A stretch of DNA of 64,000 nt, from NCBI RefSeq assembly GCF_020410745.1, contig NZ_CP084528.1:1116001-1180000 (forward strand). The letters run 5' to 3'. This stretch comes from Kaistella polysaccharea (GTDB taxonomy: Bacteria > Bacteroidota > Bacteroidia > Flavobacteriales > Weeksellaceae). Below, one piece after another: positions 18,974-28,260 of the stretch. How positions within the stretch are numbered: position 1 is the stretch's first letter; each line of letters begins with the position of its first letter. A model generated the notes under the pieces. It was not told where the DNA came from. It saw only the letters and a program-made list of their open reading frames with translations, and ran no database searches. The position numbers were made by a program, and so were the translations under genes.

Positions 18974-19005
18974 AGAGTTCTTTATCCCAATAGAAAATTC
19001 CAAAA

Positions 19006-19950
19006 ATGAAAGACTTAAGCCATCAAATAAAATCTGCACTCTTCGGCGTAGCAATCGGTGACGCATTGGGCGTTCCCGTTGAATTTAAAAGTAGAGAAAT
19101 CATTCGTCAGAATCCAGTCACAGACATGATTGGGTACGGCACCTATAACCTACCACCCGGAACTTTCTCGGATGACAGTTCGATGACTTTTTGTTTGGCA
19201 GAAGCCTTAACCCACGATTTTGATTTAAACCGAATCGCACAAAATTTTGTAAAATGGTATCATGAAAATTTTTGGACAGCCCGCGGTGAGGTTTTCGATA
19301 TTGGCATTGCAACCCGAGAAGCCATCAATAGAATTGCAAAGGGAGGACAGCCAGAATTCGCGGGAAGCACCGACGCATCATCCAATGGAAATGGTTCTTT
19401 AATGCGAATTTTACCGCTACTTTTCTATATAAAAGATTTGCCAATCGAAGAACGTTATCAAATCACAAAAAAAGTTTCATCAATAACACACGGCCACATT
19501 CGGTCGGTAATTTCCTGTTTTTACTATATTGAATTTGCAAGAGCAATTTTGTTAGGAAAAGAAAAATTTGAAATTTATCAAAACCTGCAGACTGAAATAC
19601 CAGACTTTCTAAATACGCGTTCTATTAATCCGAATGAAATATCAATATTTAATCGGCTTTTTCAAGAAAATATTTCTGAATTTGAAGAAGCGGAAATTTT
19701 CAGCAGTGGTTATGTTCTCCATTCATTGGAAGCGAGTATTTGGTGCTTACTGACTACCGAAAATTATAAAGACGCCACATTAAAAGCTGTAAATTTAGGA
19801 GAAGACACTGATACTACTGCCGCAATTGCAGGCGGACTTGCGGGATTGGTTTACGGTTTTGATTCAATCCCAAAAAGTTGGGTTGAGCAGTTAGCGCGGA
19901 AAGAAGATATTGATGATTTGGCAAAAAGAATGTGGGAAAAGTTACACTAA
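19006..19950 (+). CDS. ADP-ribosylglycohydrolase family protein
   Basis: A 314-aa ARH/DraG-type hydrolase. Signature elements are GVAIGDALGVPVEF (about 13-26), PGTFSDDSSMTFCLAEAL with the metal-binding S/T-D-D, NGSLMRILPL, and the C-terminal metal motif GEDTDTTAAIAGGLAG. These are the Mg-coordinating residues of ARH enzymes, which remove ADP-ribose from proteins or small molecules. The cellular target is unknown and no ADP-ribosyltransferase is adjacent. The end overlaps a convergent gene by 4 nt. Confidence 0.93.
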   Translation: MKDLSHQIKSALFGVAIGDALGVPVEFKSREIIRQNPVTDMIGYGTYNLPPGTFSDDSSMTFCLAEALTHDFDLNRIAQNFVKWYHENFWTARGEVFDIGIATREAINRIAKGGQPEFAGSTDASSNGNGSLMRILPLLFYIKDLPIEERYQITKKVSSITHGHIRSVISCFYYIEFARAILLGKEKFEIYQNLQTEIPDFLNTRSINPNEISIFNRLFQENISEFEEAEIFSSGYVLHSLEASIWCLLTTENYKDATLKAVNLGEDTDTTAAIAGGLAGLVYGFDSIPKSWVEQLARKEDIDDLAKRMWEKLH

Positions 19951-20558
19951 GAAGGTATCAAAGTAAATTGATTCACCGGAATTTCCAACTGATTAATGGT
20001 GCTCGAATCTGACTTATCCCTTTTACGGAGCTGTTTATTAATCGTCTTTAAAGCTCCAAATGTTCCAATTTTTATGGAGTTCTCCGCAGATCCAATCAGT
20101 CTTCCACCTTTTCTATAGGTATCGTAGGAAGTTTCTGCCAAAAGATTTCCTGTAGAAGAAAAAACTTTTAAACTCACAATAACCTGATTAGAAAACACAT
20201 ACTTTCCTATTCCTACCTTAAAATATTTCACTTTTGGAATAACTGCAAATTGTGCATTATTATTTTCGCAAAATTCAGTGATTAGTTTGGGGTCCGCGTC
20301 TTCGTATGGAATATTATAATCTACTCGCAAGAGTTTATTGGATCGTGTTTTACTAAGTTGATCAGAAAGCGCGGAGAAAAAAGCGGTGTAAGTAGGTTCT
20401 TTTATTTCGTCAATATCTGGAAAAACTTCTGGATTAAAGTAAAGAATTGTGTAAAGTTCCGCATCTCTATTTAAAGGCATATTCTGACTAAACATCGCGT
20501 AGCCAGTAAGCATTAAAATAACTGTAACAGAATTTCGAACTAAATAAAGATTTTTCAT
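19947..20558 (-). CDS. Exported protein of unknown function
   Basis: A 203-aa protein from the ATG at 20558 (MKNLYLVRNSVTVILMLTGY...), which begins a signal peptide cleaved near MFSQN; the longer frame to 20627 has no support. The mature part shows DAELYTILYFNPEVFPDIDE and a beta-rich segment VIPKVKYFKVGIGKYVFSNQ. No known catalytic motif. Probably periplasmic. It is convergent with the ADP-ribosylglycohydrolase gene with a 4-nt overlap. Confidence 0.75.
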   Translation of the reverse strand: MKNLYLVRNSVTVILMLTGYAMFSQNMPLNRDAELYTILYFNPEVFPDIDEIKEPTYTAFFSALSDQLSKTRSNKLLRVDYNIPYEDADPKLITEFCENNNAQFAVIPKVKYFKVGIGKYVFSNQVIVSLKVFSSTGNLLAETSYDTYRKGGRLIGSAENSIKIGTFGALKTINKQLRKRDKSDSSTINQLEIPVNQFTLIPS

Positions 20559-20687
20559 CGCTTTGTGTATTGCAAAGATATTGCCACGGGATAATATAAG
20601 CAATATAAAATTAAGATATTTTAACAATTTCCAGTAGATTATTACTTTTTAGAATATTTAAAGCTTTTAAGAATAGAAAAATAGTTG

Positions 20688-20695
20688 TACTTTTG
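20688..20695 (+). promoter_or_regulatory. Promoter -7 box of rpsO
   Basis: TACTTTTG matches TAnnTTTG, 36 nt before the rpsO ATG, in the same sequence context (GTTGTACTTTTGCAC) as the peroxiredoxin promoter. Confidence 0.6.
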
Positions 20696-20731
20696 CACCC
20701 GTTACATAATAATCATTAAAATAATATTGGA

Positions 20732-21001
20732 ATGTACTTAACAACTGACAAGAAGAAAGAAATCTTCGCAAAACATGGAAAGTCTGATGCAGACACTGGA
20801 ACAGCAGAAGGACAAATTGCCCTTTTCACCTTCAGAATTAACCACCTTTCAACTCACTTGAAAAGAAATCATAAAGATTACGCAACTGAGCGTTCTTTGG
20901 TACTTTTAGTAGGTAAAAGAAAAGCCCTTTTAGATTATCTTAAGAAAAAAGATGTTCTACGATATAGAGCTATTATTGCTGAATTAGGATTAAGAAAATA
21001 A
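20732..21001 (+). CDS. rpsO: 30S ribosomal protein S15
   Basis: An 89-aa protein. The S15 signature runs through GTAEGQIALFTFRINHLSTH, then LKRNHKDYATERSLVLLVGK and RKALLDYLKKKD. It binds 16S rRNA in the small-subunit platform. Its position upstream of pnp is conserved in many bacteria; here the two are separated by glsB-like and regulatory sequence and each has its own promoter box. Confidence 0.97.
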   Translation: MYLTTDKKKEIFAKHGKSDADTGTAEGQIALFTFRINHLSTHLKRNHKDYATERSLVLLVGKRKALLDYLKKKDVLRYRAIIAELGLRK

Positions 21002-21028
21002 TCTTTTTCGCTTCAAGCAAAATTTAGA

Positions 21029-21054
21029 GCAACTTAGAAATAAGTTGCTTTTTT
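21029..21054 (+). terminator. rpsO terminator
   Basis: Stem GCAACTTA/TAAGTTGC with a GAAA loop followed by a T-run. Confidence 0.8.
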
Positions 21055-21105
21055 ATGTTTAAAAGTGTAGGCGTTAGCAACAATTTTTTAGAATAGGTAC
21101 AAGAC

Positions 21106-21135
21106 AAAAAAAAGCAACTCGTAATGAGTTGCTTT
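21106..21135 (-). terminator. Terminator of the GlsB/YeaQ-like gene
   Basis: Stem GCAACTC/GAGTTGC with the A-run at 21106-21113 (T-run on the minus strand), 25 nt beyond the stop at 21160. Confidence 0.75.
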
Positions 21136-21159
21136 TGCGTTTAAAGAATAAATCTTTAC

Positions 21160-21402
21160 TTATACTTTTCCTCTTGTAAATAAATTTACAATGGCTAACA
21201 ATACAATTGCACCGATTGTTCCTGTTAAGATTTCTCCAACAATACCTTCACCTAATCTACCTCCTAAAAGAAAGTAACCGATAAAACCACCCACAATACC
21301 AACTACGATATTTCCGATTAATCCTAGACTTCCGCCTTTAAAGATTAATGATCCTAAATAACCTGCAATTGCTCCGATAATAAGTGTCCATAAAATTCCC
21401 AT
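21160..21402 (-). CDS. GlsB/YeaQ/YmgE family membrane protein
   Basis: An 80-aa, Gly-rich integral membrane protein with three helices (MGILWTLIIGAIAGYLGSLI, then LGLIGNIVVGIVGGFIGYFL, then GTIGAIVLLAIVNLF), the standard layout of the transglycosylase-associated/GlsB family, often stress-induced. Function is otherwise unknown. It is oriented opposite to rpsO and pnp. Confidence 0.9.
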   Translation of the reverse strand: MGILWTLIIGAIAGYLGSLIFKGGSLGLIGNIVVGIVGGFIGYFLLGGRLGEGIVGEILTGTIGAIVLLAIVNLFTRGKV

Positions 21403-21766
21403 AATGTTTAATTTTTAAAGTTTAATGTTTATATTTTAATTATGTTAAAATTACCATCCAATTTTATGCCGAAAAGTTTAAACGTAAATATTTTTATTGC
21501 GTAAAGCAATGCTCAACTCATCAGTAGCACTGCATTTTAGTCTTAAACATCAATTGGTGAGAAGAAAAAATGAGGTTTAAGATTTAAGAATTAAATGAAT
21601 TCTTTTAACAAAATTATTACGAGTCTAAATGAAGGTATAGGTTGTCAAATAGTTCATCATTCTAACGATAATCGCCTAAAGAAAAAGCCGTATCTTTGCA
21701 CACGAAAATTTAAATATTTTAAATAGTAACGCACTCAATACGGAGTGCCAAAGACGATCAAATTTT
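21403..21766. other. Intergenic region between glsB-like gene and pnp
   Basis: This 364-nt AT-rich stretch holds the pnp promoter (21691). I find no ORF, RNA gene or clear repeat in the remainder. Confidence 0.4.
21691..21698 (+). promoter_or_regulatory. Promoter -7 box of pnp
   Basis: TATCTTTG matches TAnnTTTG and is followed by CAC. The leader to the ATG at 21767 is about 65 nt, long enough for autoregulation, but I see no firm structure. Confidence 0.6.
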
Positions 21767-24115
21767 ATGAATGCTCCACAAGCAATTATTGAAAAAATTC
21801 AATTAAGTGATGGTAGAGAAATTACCATCGAAACAGGAAAATTAGCGAAACAGGCTAATGGTGCTGTTGTAGTAAGAATGGGCGGAACAATGCTTTTAGC
21901 AACTGTTGTCGCCAGTAAAGATGCCAAACCAGGTGTTGACTTTTTACCTTTAACTGTAGATTACAGAGAGAAATTTTATTCCGCAGGAAAAATCCCAGGA
22001 AACTTTTTTAGAAGAGAAGCTAGACCATCTGACGAAGAAATTTTAACAATGAGATTGGTAGACCGAGTTCTTCGTCCATTGTTTCCTTCTGATTTCCATG
22101 CAGAAGTTCAGGTGATGATTTCCCTGATTTCTTATGATAAAGAATGTATGCCAGAATCTTTGGCAGGATTAGCCGCTTCTGCAGCAATCGCAATTACCGA
22201 TATTCCTTTCAACGGACCAATGTCTGAAGTTACTGTCGCAAGAATCGACGGTAAATTAGTTGTAAACCCAAGTATGGAAAATTTAGCGAAAGCTGATTTG
22301 AATATTATGGTTGGTGCAACAAAAGATTCTATCGTAATGGTAGAAGGTGAAATGGAAGAAATTTCTGAACAGGAAATGATCGAAGCCATTAAATTCGCAC
22401 ACGAAGAAATTAAAGTTCAGGTAGCAGCTCAAGAAAGATTAGCCGAGAGAGTTGGTAAATCTCTTCCAAAAAGAGAATATTCTCACGAAGATCACAACGA
22501 AGAAATTCGTGAAAAAGTTTGGGCAGCCACTTATGATAAAGTATACGAAGTTGCAAAAACTGCTTCTGCTAAAGAAGAAAGACATGACAATTTCCAGGCA
22601 ATTTTAGAAGAATTCTTAACTCAGTATTCTGAAGAAGAATTAGAAGTTGCAAAACCTTTCGCAAAAATCTATTTCCACGATGTAGAAAAAGAAGCAATGC
22701 GTCAAATGATCTTGAACGAAAAAATCCGTTTGGATGGAAGAAGTCCAGAGACGATTCGTCCAATCTGGTCAGAAGTTGATTATTTACCCGGAGCACACGG
22801 TTCCGCAATCTTTACAAGAGGAGAAACTCAGTCATTAACTGCAGTAACTTTAGGATCTGTAAAAGATGCAAACATGGTAGACACGGTTGCCATCAACTAC
22901 GATCAAAAATTCTTCTTACACTATAACTTCCCACCTTTCTCAACGGGAGAAGCAAGACCTTTAAGAGGAACTTCAAGAAGAGAAGTAGGTCACGGAAACT
23001 TAGCGCAAAGAGCTTTGGCGAAAATGATCCCTACCGAAAATCCTTACACCATCCGTATCGTTTCTGATATTCTAGAATCAAATGGTTCGTCTTCAATGGC
23101 AACGGTTTGTGCCGGAACTTTAGCATTAATGGATGCCGGTGTTCAAATTTCAAAACCAGTTTCCGGAATTGCGATGGGATTGGTAACAGATCCGAAATCA
23201 GGTAAATTCACGGTACTTTCTGATATCTTAGGAGACGAAGATCACTTAGGTGACATGGACTTTAAAGTAACAGGAACTGCAGACGGAATAACCGCTTGTC
23301 AAATGGATATTAAAGTAACTGGACTTTCAATGGGCATTATGGAAAAAGCCTTAATCCAAGCGAAAGACGGAAGATTGCATATCCTTAACGAATTATTGAA
23401 AACGCTTGATGCACCAAGACCAGACGTGAAACCACACGCACCGAAAATGGAAGTATTGGAAATCTCTAAAGACTTCATCGGAGCGATCATTGGACCTGGA
23501 GGAAAAATTATTCAGCAAATGCAGAAAGATTTCGACACGGTTATCGCGATTGAAGAAATCGGTGAGATCGGAAGAATCGAAATTTCTGGTGTCAACAGAC
23601 AAAACATCGACGCAACCATTGCAGCGATTAACGAAATCTGTTTCGTACCTGTAGTTGGAAGTGTGTACAACGGTAGAGTTGTAAAAGTAATGGATTTCGG
23701 CGCATTCGTAGCGATTGCAAAAGGAACAGAAGGTTTGCTTCACATCTCAGAAATCGAATGGAAACGTTTGGATACCGTTCCTTACAACGAAGGCGATATG
23801 GTAGAAGTGAAATTCATGGGTTACGATGATCGTAAGAAAATGAAACTTTCAAGAAAAGTTCTTTTGGAACGTCCTCCACGTGAGGAAAGACCACAAGGTG
23901 ATCGTCCTCAATACAATAATGACAGACCGAGAGAAGACCGTCCACAAGGCGATAGAGGTCCGAGAAGAGATGACCGCAGAGAAGGCAACTTCAATGGTGG
24001 AAATAACAGACCTCAACAGAGCGGACAAACCAATGAGCGTCCAGCGGGGGAAGACACTTTCAAACCTTTGAATGAAGGAGAAAATCCAACAGACAGCAAG
24101 CCAGAAGGTTTTTAA
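21767..24115 (+). CDS. pnp: Polynucleotide phosphorylase
   Basis: A 782-aa 3'-5' phosphorolytic exoribonuclease of mRNA decay. Two RNase PH domains (about 10-225 and 315-550) contain [20 protein letters not shown] and [23 protein letters not shown] domain follows ([19 protein letters not shown]), then an S1 domain ([20 protein letters not shown]). The last 70 residues are an Arg/Asp/Pro/Gly/Asn-rich disordered tail, as in other Bacteroidota PNPases. The enzyme is complete. Confidence 0.97.
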   Translation: MNAPQAIIEKIQLSDGREITIETGKLAKQANGAVVVRMGGTMLLATVVASKDAKPGVDFLPLTVDYREKFYSAGKIPGNFFRREARPSDEEILTMRLVDRVLRPLFPSDFHAEVQVMISLISYDKECMPESLAGLAASAAIAITDIPFNGPMSEVTVARIDGKLVVNPSMENLAKADLNIMVGATKDSIVMVEGEMEEISEQEMIEAIKFAHEEIKVQVAAQERLAERVGKSLPKREYSHEDHNEEIREKVWAATYDKVYEVAKTASAKEERHDNFQAILEEFLTQYSEEELEVAKPFAKIYFHDVEKEAMRQMILNEKIRLDGRSPETIRPIWSEVDYLPGAHGSAIFTRGETQSLTAVTLGSVKDANMVDTVAINYDQKFFLHYNFPPFSTGEARPLRGTSRREVGHGNLAQRALAKMIPTENPYTIRIVSDILESNGSSSMATVCAGTLALMDAGVQISKPVSGIAMGLVTDPKSGKFTVLSDILGDEDHLGDMDFKVTGTADGITACQMDIKVTGLSMGIMEKALIQAKDGRLHILNELLKTLDAPRPDVKPHAPKMEVLEISKDFIGAIIGPGGKIIQQMQKDFDTVIAIEEIGEIGRIEISGVNRQNIDATIAAINEICFVPVVGSVYNGRVVKVMDFGAFVAIAKGTEGLLHISEIEWKRLDTVPYNEGDMVEVKFMGYDDRKKMKLSRKVLLERPPREERPQGDRPQYNNDRPREDRPQGDRGPRRDDRREGNFNGGNNRPQQSGQTNERPAGEDTFKPLNEGENPTDSKPEGF

Positions 24116-24142
24116 TTAAATCCGAAATGCTTTAAATACAGA

Positions 24143-24170
24143 AACCACCTCGATTTGAGGTGGTTTTTTT
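24143..24170 (+). terminator. pnp terminator
   Basis: Perfect stem AACCACCTC/GAGGTGGTT with a 5-nt loop followed by a T-run, 27 nt after the stop. Confidence 0.85.
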
Positions 24171-24265
24171 TATAATCCAGGATTTTCAAAGTTTTTCTTC
24201 CAAAGTTTTTTCTTTCCTAATTTTCTAAATGTTACCCTTTATAAAACTGTTTAAAATAATTATAT

Positions 24266-24805
24266 TTAGTCGAATCTTTTATCGAATCGACCGTCAACAA
24301 TGTTGACGATCGTTCCTTTATCACCCATTGCTTTAAACTCAAAGTTTCCCGATACAATATGATTTTGCATATCTATACGCGAAATTTTTATTGTTCCAAC
24401 ATAATTTGATTCAGTTGAGTAATATTCCCCATCTTTATCAGTATATATTGCATAATTATAATCTGAATTTGGATCTTGATTAATTATAGAATAATTTTTA
24501 TTTAATTCTAAATTAATAATAAGAACTTTTATAAAAATTGAATTACTATAATTGTTTACATCAGATCGTAAATCTAATTTTATAATATAATTGTCATTGT
24601 ACTTTTCACAATACGTACCACTTCCATTTGCAGTATTTAATCTATTTTTAGTGGCCACCCAAATTTTACCGTCAATTAATGCTCCGGCAGTGTTAGCGCC
24701 AGACTGAGTGGCTTCTGTTAAAACATTTGGGTTTGCGTAGCGGTCTTTGGTACAGGAAGAAAGTCCCATGATAATAATTAATATAAAAAAGAAACTATTT
24801 TTCAT
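24266..24805 (-). CDS. Putative lipoprotein
   Basis: A 179-aa protein from the ATG at 24805 (MKNSFFFILIIIMGLSSCTK), which gives a lipoprotein signal peptide with lipobox LSSC; the longer frame has no family support. The mature part contains GALIDGKIWVATKN and a long beta-rich region ending in GNFEFKA and VDGRFD. This fits small DUF6252-like lipoproteins of Flavobacteriia (tentative). Function unknown. Confidence 0.75.
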   Translation of the reverse strand: MKNSFFFILIIIMGLSSCTKDRYANPNVLTEATQSGANTAGALIDGKIWVATKNRLNTANGSGTYCEKYNDNYIIKLDLRSDVNNYSNSIFIKVLIINLELNKNYSIINQDPNSDYNYAIYTDKDGEYYSTESNYVGTIKISRIDMQNHIVSGNFEFKAMGDKGTIVNIVDGRFDKRFD

Positions 24806-25032
24806 AATTTTTTTTAAAAGATACATCAAAAATCTAAAAGAAATTATCGAGTTTTCGGGGCAATTATATTTAAACATGCGCTGCCGATTTTTTCAGCAAG
24901 CGTACCAATTTGCAATAGTAATTGATGTAAACCAAGAAACAACAACCAGAAAATTTAAAATTATCTTTATCATTTAAGTTTCGCCGAATTTTTAATGAAT
25001 TTTTTTTGTATCTTTTTTACAAATTGTTCGAT

Positions 25033-26391
25033 ATGCCAAATTTATTTTCCAAAGTCAGAAACGCTATTGAAATATTCAAATCAATTGATCTGGATGAACT
25101 TTCAAAAATATCCGGAAAAGTAGATCTTCCCAAAATGATGGAAGGTTTTTCTAAAATGAATGATAAACAGATCAAAATGCTCATGCGCGCGATCGATCCG
25201 GAAAAAAAGAAAAAAGATCTTCCACCCGTTGATGGCGATTTCTACGATGTTTTCGAAACATTGACACCGGAACAGAAAGAAATTCAACTTAAAGTTCGAA
25301 CTTTTATGGAAACCGAAGTCAAACCTTTGGTGAATGATCATTGGCTGCACGATTCTTTTCCTTTTGAAATTATTGAAAAGTTTAAAAAACTCAATGTCTG
25401 CGGCGTGACTTACGAAGGTTACGGATGTCCCGGCCTACCCTTTTTAATGGAAGGTGTTTTGGCCATGGAAATGGCACGAGTAGATGCGTCAATCGCGACC
25501 TTCTTTGGCGTACAATCAGGACTTTCAATGGGCTCCATTTATCTTTGTGGATCGGAAGCACAGAAACAAAAATGGTTGCCTCAAATGCAGAACTTCGATA
25601 AAATTGGTGCTTTTGGTTTAACAGAACCGGAAGTTGGTTCCGGCGCGGCAGGCGGTTTAACCACAACCTGTAAAAAAACACCGGAAGGTTATATTCTGAA
25701 CGGTCAGAAAAAATGGATCGGCAACGCCACGTTCGCGGATGTCATTATTATCTGGGCAAGAAGTTTAGATGATGGCGAAGTGAAAGGTTTCATCTTAGAA
25801 AAAGATAATCCCGGCTTTAAAGTGGAAAAAATTAAAGGAAAAATGGCGCTTCGAATTGTGCAAAATGGTTTAATCACTTTAACCGACTGTTTTATATCTG
25901 ACGAAAATAAACTGGAACACGCCAATTCTTTCAAAGACACGGGAAATGTGTTGCGCATGACCAGAGCCGGCGTGGCCTGGATGGCGACCGGTTGTGCGAG
26001 AGGCGCTTACGAAAGTGCTTTGGCCTACACCAAAACGCGCGAACAGTTTGGAAAACCCATTGCGTCTTTCCAGATGATACAGGGACATTTGGTCGAAATG
26101 CTTTCTAATTTGACGGCGATGCAAACTATGGTTTTCCGTCTCTCCGAAATGCAGGACGAAGGAATTTTAAAAGACGAACACGCGTCTCTCGCCAAAGTAT
26201 TCTGCACCATGCGAACCCGTGATATTGTTTCCCGCGCCCGCGAAGTTCTGGGTGGAAACGGCATTTTATTGGAATACGACGTCGCCAGATTTGTCGCCGA
26301 TGCCGAAGCCATTTATTCTTATGAAGGCACGAAGGAGATTAATTCTTTGATTGTGGGAAGAAGTATTACTGGGTTTAGTGCGTTTGTTTAG
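25033..26391 (+). CDS. Acyl-CoA dehydrogenase, glutaryl-CoA dehydrogenase-like
   Basis: A 452-aa flavoprotein from the ATG at 25033 (MPNLFSKVRN). The first 75 residues are an unusual charged helical extension (PEKKKKDLPPVDGDFYDVFE) before the canonical acyl-CoA dehydrogenase fold. Family motifs are GAFGLTEPEVGSGAAGGLTT, GQKKWIGNATFADV, TREQFGKPIASFQMIQGHL and the C-terminal YEGTKEINSLIVGRSITG, where Glu in YEGT is the usual catalytic base of the glutaryl/isovaleryl-type group. The substrate is uncertain. Its end is 60 nt from the convergent UvrD gene. Confidence 0.92.
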   Translation: MPNLFSKVRNAIEIFKSIDLDELSKISGKVDLPKMMEGFSKMNDKQIKMLMRAIDPEKKKKDLPPVDGDFYDVFETLTPEQKEIQLKVRTFMETEVKPLVNDHWLHDSFPFEIIEKFKKLNVCGVTYEGYGCPGLPFLMEGVLAMEMARVDASIATFFGVQSGLSMGSIYLCGSEAQKQKWLPQMQNFDKIGAFGLTEPEVGSGAAGGLTTTCKKTPEGYILNGQKKWIGNATFADVIIIWARSLDDGEVKGFILEKDNPGFKVEKIKGKMALRIVQNGLITLTDCFISDENKLEHANSFKDTGNVLRMTRAGVAWMATGCARGAYESALAYTKTREQFGKPIASFQMIQGHLVEMLSNLTAMQTMVFRLSEMQDEGILKDEHASLAKVFCTMRTRDIVSRAREVLGGNGILLEYDVARFVADAEAIYSYEGTKEINSLIVGRSITGFSAFV

Positions 26392-26450
26392 AAACAAAAA
26401 ACCCTTCAATTGATGTATTTCTGCGCCGTTTTTTGTAATTTCTTTTATCT

Positions 26451-28259
26451 TCATTCCATAATTGTATACTTGTATTTATAATCCAATAAATGCGAAGTTG
26501 GTAGTTTTCCCTCAGGTGCATGATAAGCATGAACCTGACGATGTTTTTCTGATATTAAATGCAAATTTTTTCGTGCTCTAGAAGCCAAAACATATAGCAT
26601 TTTTTTAGAGTTTGCAGTTCCATTTATTTTATCTGAAAAATGTGGAACAAAACCATCCAATAAAGCAAAGCCTATCACAGTATCATATTCTTCACCCTTA
26701 GTGCCGTGGATAGTAGATACTGTAATTCCATCTCGCTGTCTGAATACTTTTCTAAAATTTTCAATATCTCCAATATATGGATTTCCTTCATCAATTAGTC
26801 TCTGAATTCTACTTTCAGAACTCGCAAAAAATGAATTGAAATGTTCATTTAGCACGGGGAAATTTCGTAAAGTAATTTTCAGCTTTTCACAAATTTTGTT
26901 AAAAAAAGTTCTTAAATAAGATAATCCTTCTTTTTCGTTTATCTCTAAAGAATTACAAATTCTTAAAAAATTTTTACTACCAATATTTGAAACATCAACT
27001 CCTGCATTACCAAGTTCATTTAGTATTTCGTTACTCCATCTCAACCTCCTTACATACATAAAAGGAGAAGGTTCTGTCAATGCAACTCTTGAAACCTTGA
27101 ACCAAAAATTATCGATATCCCGAGAGAAAGGAGCCATTCCAGGTCCGTCGAAACTTAAATCAGGGAGTCTAATAATAAGTTTTCTTGTAATACTTGCGAT
27201 ATGAATCCATTGTGGTGCAGTGATGCATATTTCGTTTGGGCTAATTCCGGCTTTTTCTATATTATATAAAATCAAATGAGCTAATTCTTCAATTAAATCA
27301 TCTACTGAGACCACTGAATTGAATGTAATTGTACTTCGATAATCTTTTCCATAACCAAACGCAACAATTGGCGTTTCGAAAGTTTTATAATAATCAAAAT
27401 AGTTGATAATAGCCGACGATGATCTATAGTTTTTATCTAACGTTAATGGGGTTAATTCAAATCCCAATAATTTTTCTAATTCATTTTTTGGCATTGGAAA
27501 GCCTCCCAAAGATTCATAAATAGATTGATTTGGATCGCCAACGATAAGAGTTTTTGAATTGCAATTGTTTACGCTTAATATTTTAGATATGATGTGATAC
27601 TGTATTTCCTTAGTATCCTGATACTCGTCAATTAAAATAAAAGGAAATAATTTGGACAGAATGTTTGCTACAACTGGTTTAGATCTGAGTATTTCATAGG
27701 CGTAAAACAAAATTTGTTCGAAATCAATCTGCCTGTTTTTTTCAAGGATTGCAAAATATTCCCCAAGAATTTTTTTTAAAGAATCATGCTTTTTTGTGTC
27801 TGGACAAGTCAAATAGAAATCATCTGTTTTGGCAAGGATGCCACAATCATAGTAGCTTATTTTCTCTTTTTTATAGGGTTCGCATAATTCGTTTAGTATA
27901 TTTTCACTGTCAAAAGAATTGATAACCTTATAGCCTGTTTTCAATCTTTCAGAATACAAATGATACGGCTTTAAAATCCATTCCATACAAAAAGAATGGA
28001 TAGTACCAATCCATAATTGTGTTGTGTCAACGCCTAACAACTCTACTCGTTCCTTAATCTCATCAGAAGCCCTATTAGTATAAGTTATGGCTATAACGAA
28101 CACCCGATCTGATTTCAATCTACTTAACTCGTAAGCAATTTTGAATGTAAGAGTTCTTGTTTTGCCGCTTCCTGGGCAAGCAATTAGAAGTACACTACTT
28201 TCTTCAAGAATTGCATTTTCCTGTTCTTTGTTAATACTGTCCTTTTCCCAAATAAACAT
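26451..28259 (-). CDS. UvrD/PcrA-like helicase, putative Gabija GajB partner
   Basis: A 602-aa superfamily 1A helicase. Motif I is LLIACPGSGKTRTL (about 28-41), motif II DEYQDTKE, motif III VGDPNQSIYESLGG, motif IV KNYRSSSAI, motif V STIHGTKGEEYDTVIGF and motif VI YVLASRARKNLHL. All are intact. The gene starts 1 nt after the stop of an OLD-type ATPase/TOPRIM nuclease gene, so the pair is one transcript and probably translationally coupled. OLD class 2 nuclease plus UvrD helicase is the definition of the Gabija anti-phage system. It is somewhat longer than a typical GajB (about 500 aa), so other OLD-UvrD systems remain possible. Confidence 0.82.
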   Translation of the reverse strand: MFIWEKDSINKEQENAILEESSVLLIACPGSGKTRTLTFKIAYELSRLKSDRVFVIAITYTNRASDEIKERVELLGVDTTQLWIGTIHSFCMEWILKPYHLYSERLKTGYKVINSFDSENILNELCEPYKKEKISYYDCGILAKTDDFYLTCPDTKKHDSLKKILGEYFAILEKNRQIDFEQILFYAYEILRSKPVVANILSKLFPFILIDEYQDTKEIQYHIISKILSVNNCNSKTLIVGDPNQSIYESLGGFPMPKNELEKLLGFELTPLTLDKNYRSSSAIINYFDYYKTFETPIVAFGYGKDYRSTITFNSVVSVDDLIEELAHLILYNIEKAGISPNEICITAPQWIHIASITRKLIIRLPDLSFDGPGMAPFSRDIDNFWFKVSRVALTEPSPFMYVRRLRWSNEILNELGNAGVDVSNIGSKNFLRICNSLEINEKEGLSYLRTFFNKICEKLKITLRNFPVLNEHFNSFFASSESRIQRLIDEGNPYIGDIENFRKVFRQRDGITVSTIHGTKGEEYDTVIGFALLDGFVPHFSDKINGTANSKKMLYVLASRARKNLHLISEKHRQVHAYHAPEGKLPTSHLLDYKYKYTIME

Positions 28260-28260
28260 A

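Larger units (their letters stand above)
18617..19005. other. Intergenic region with repeat copy and promoter
   Basis: This 389-nt stretch between the divergent ssb and ADP-ribosylglycohydrolase genes contains copy 2 of the dispersed repeat and a -7 promoter box at 18966. I see no small ORF with supporting features and no RNA gene. Confidence 0.5.
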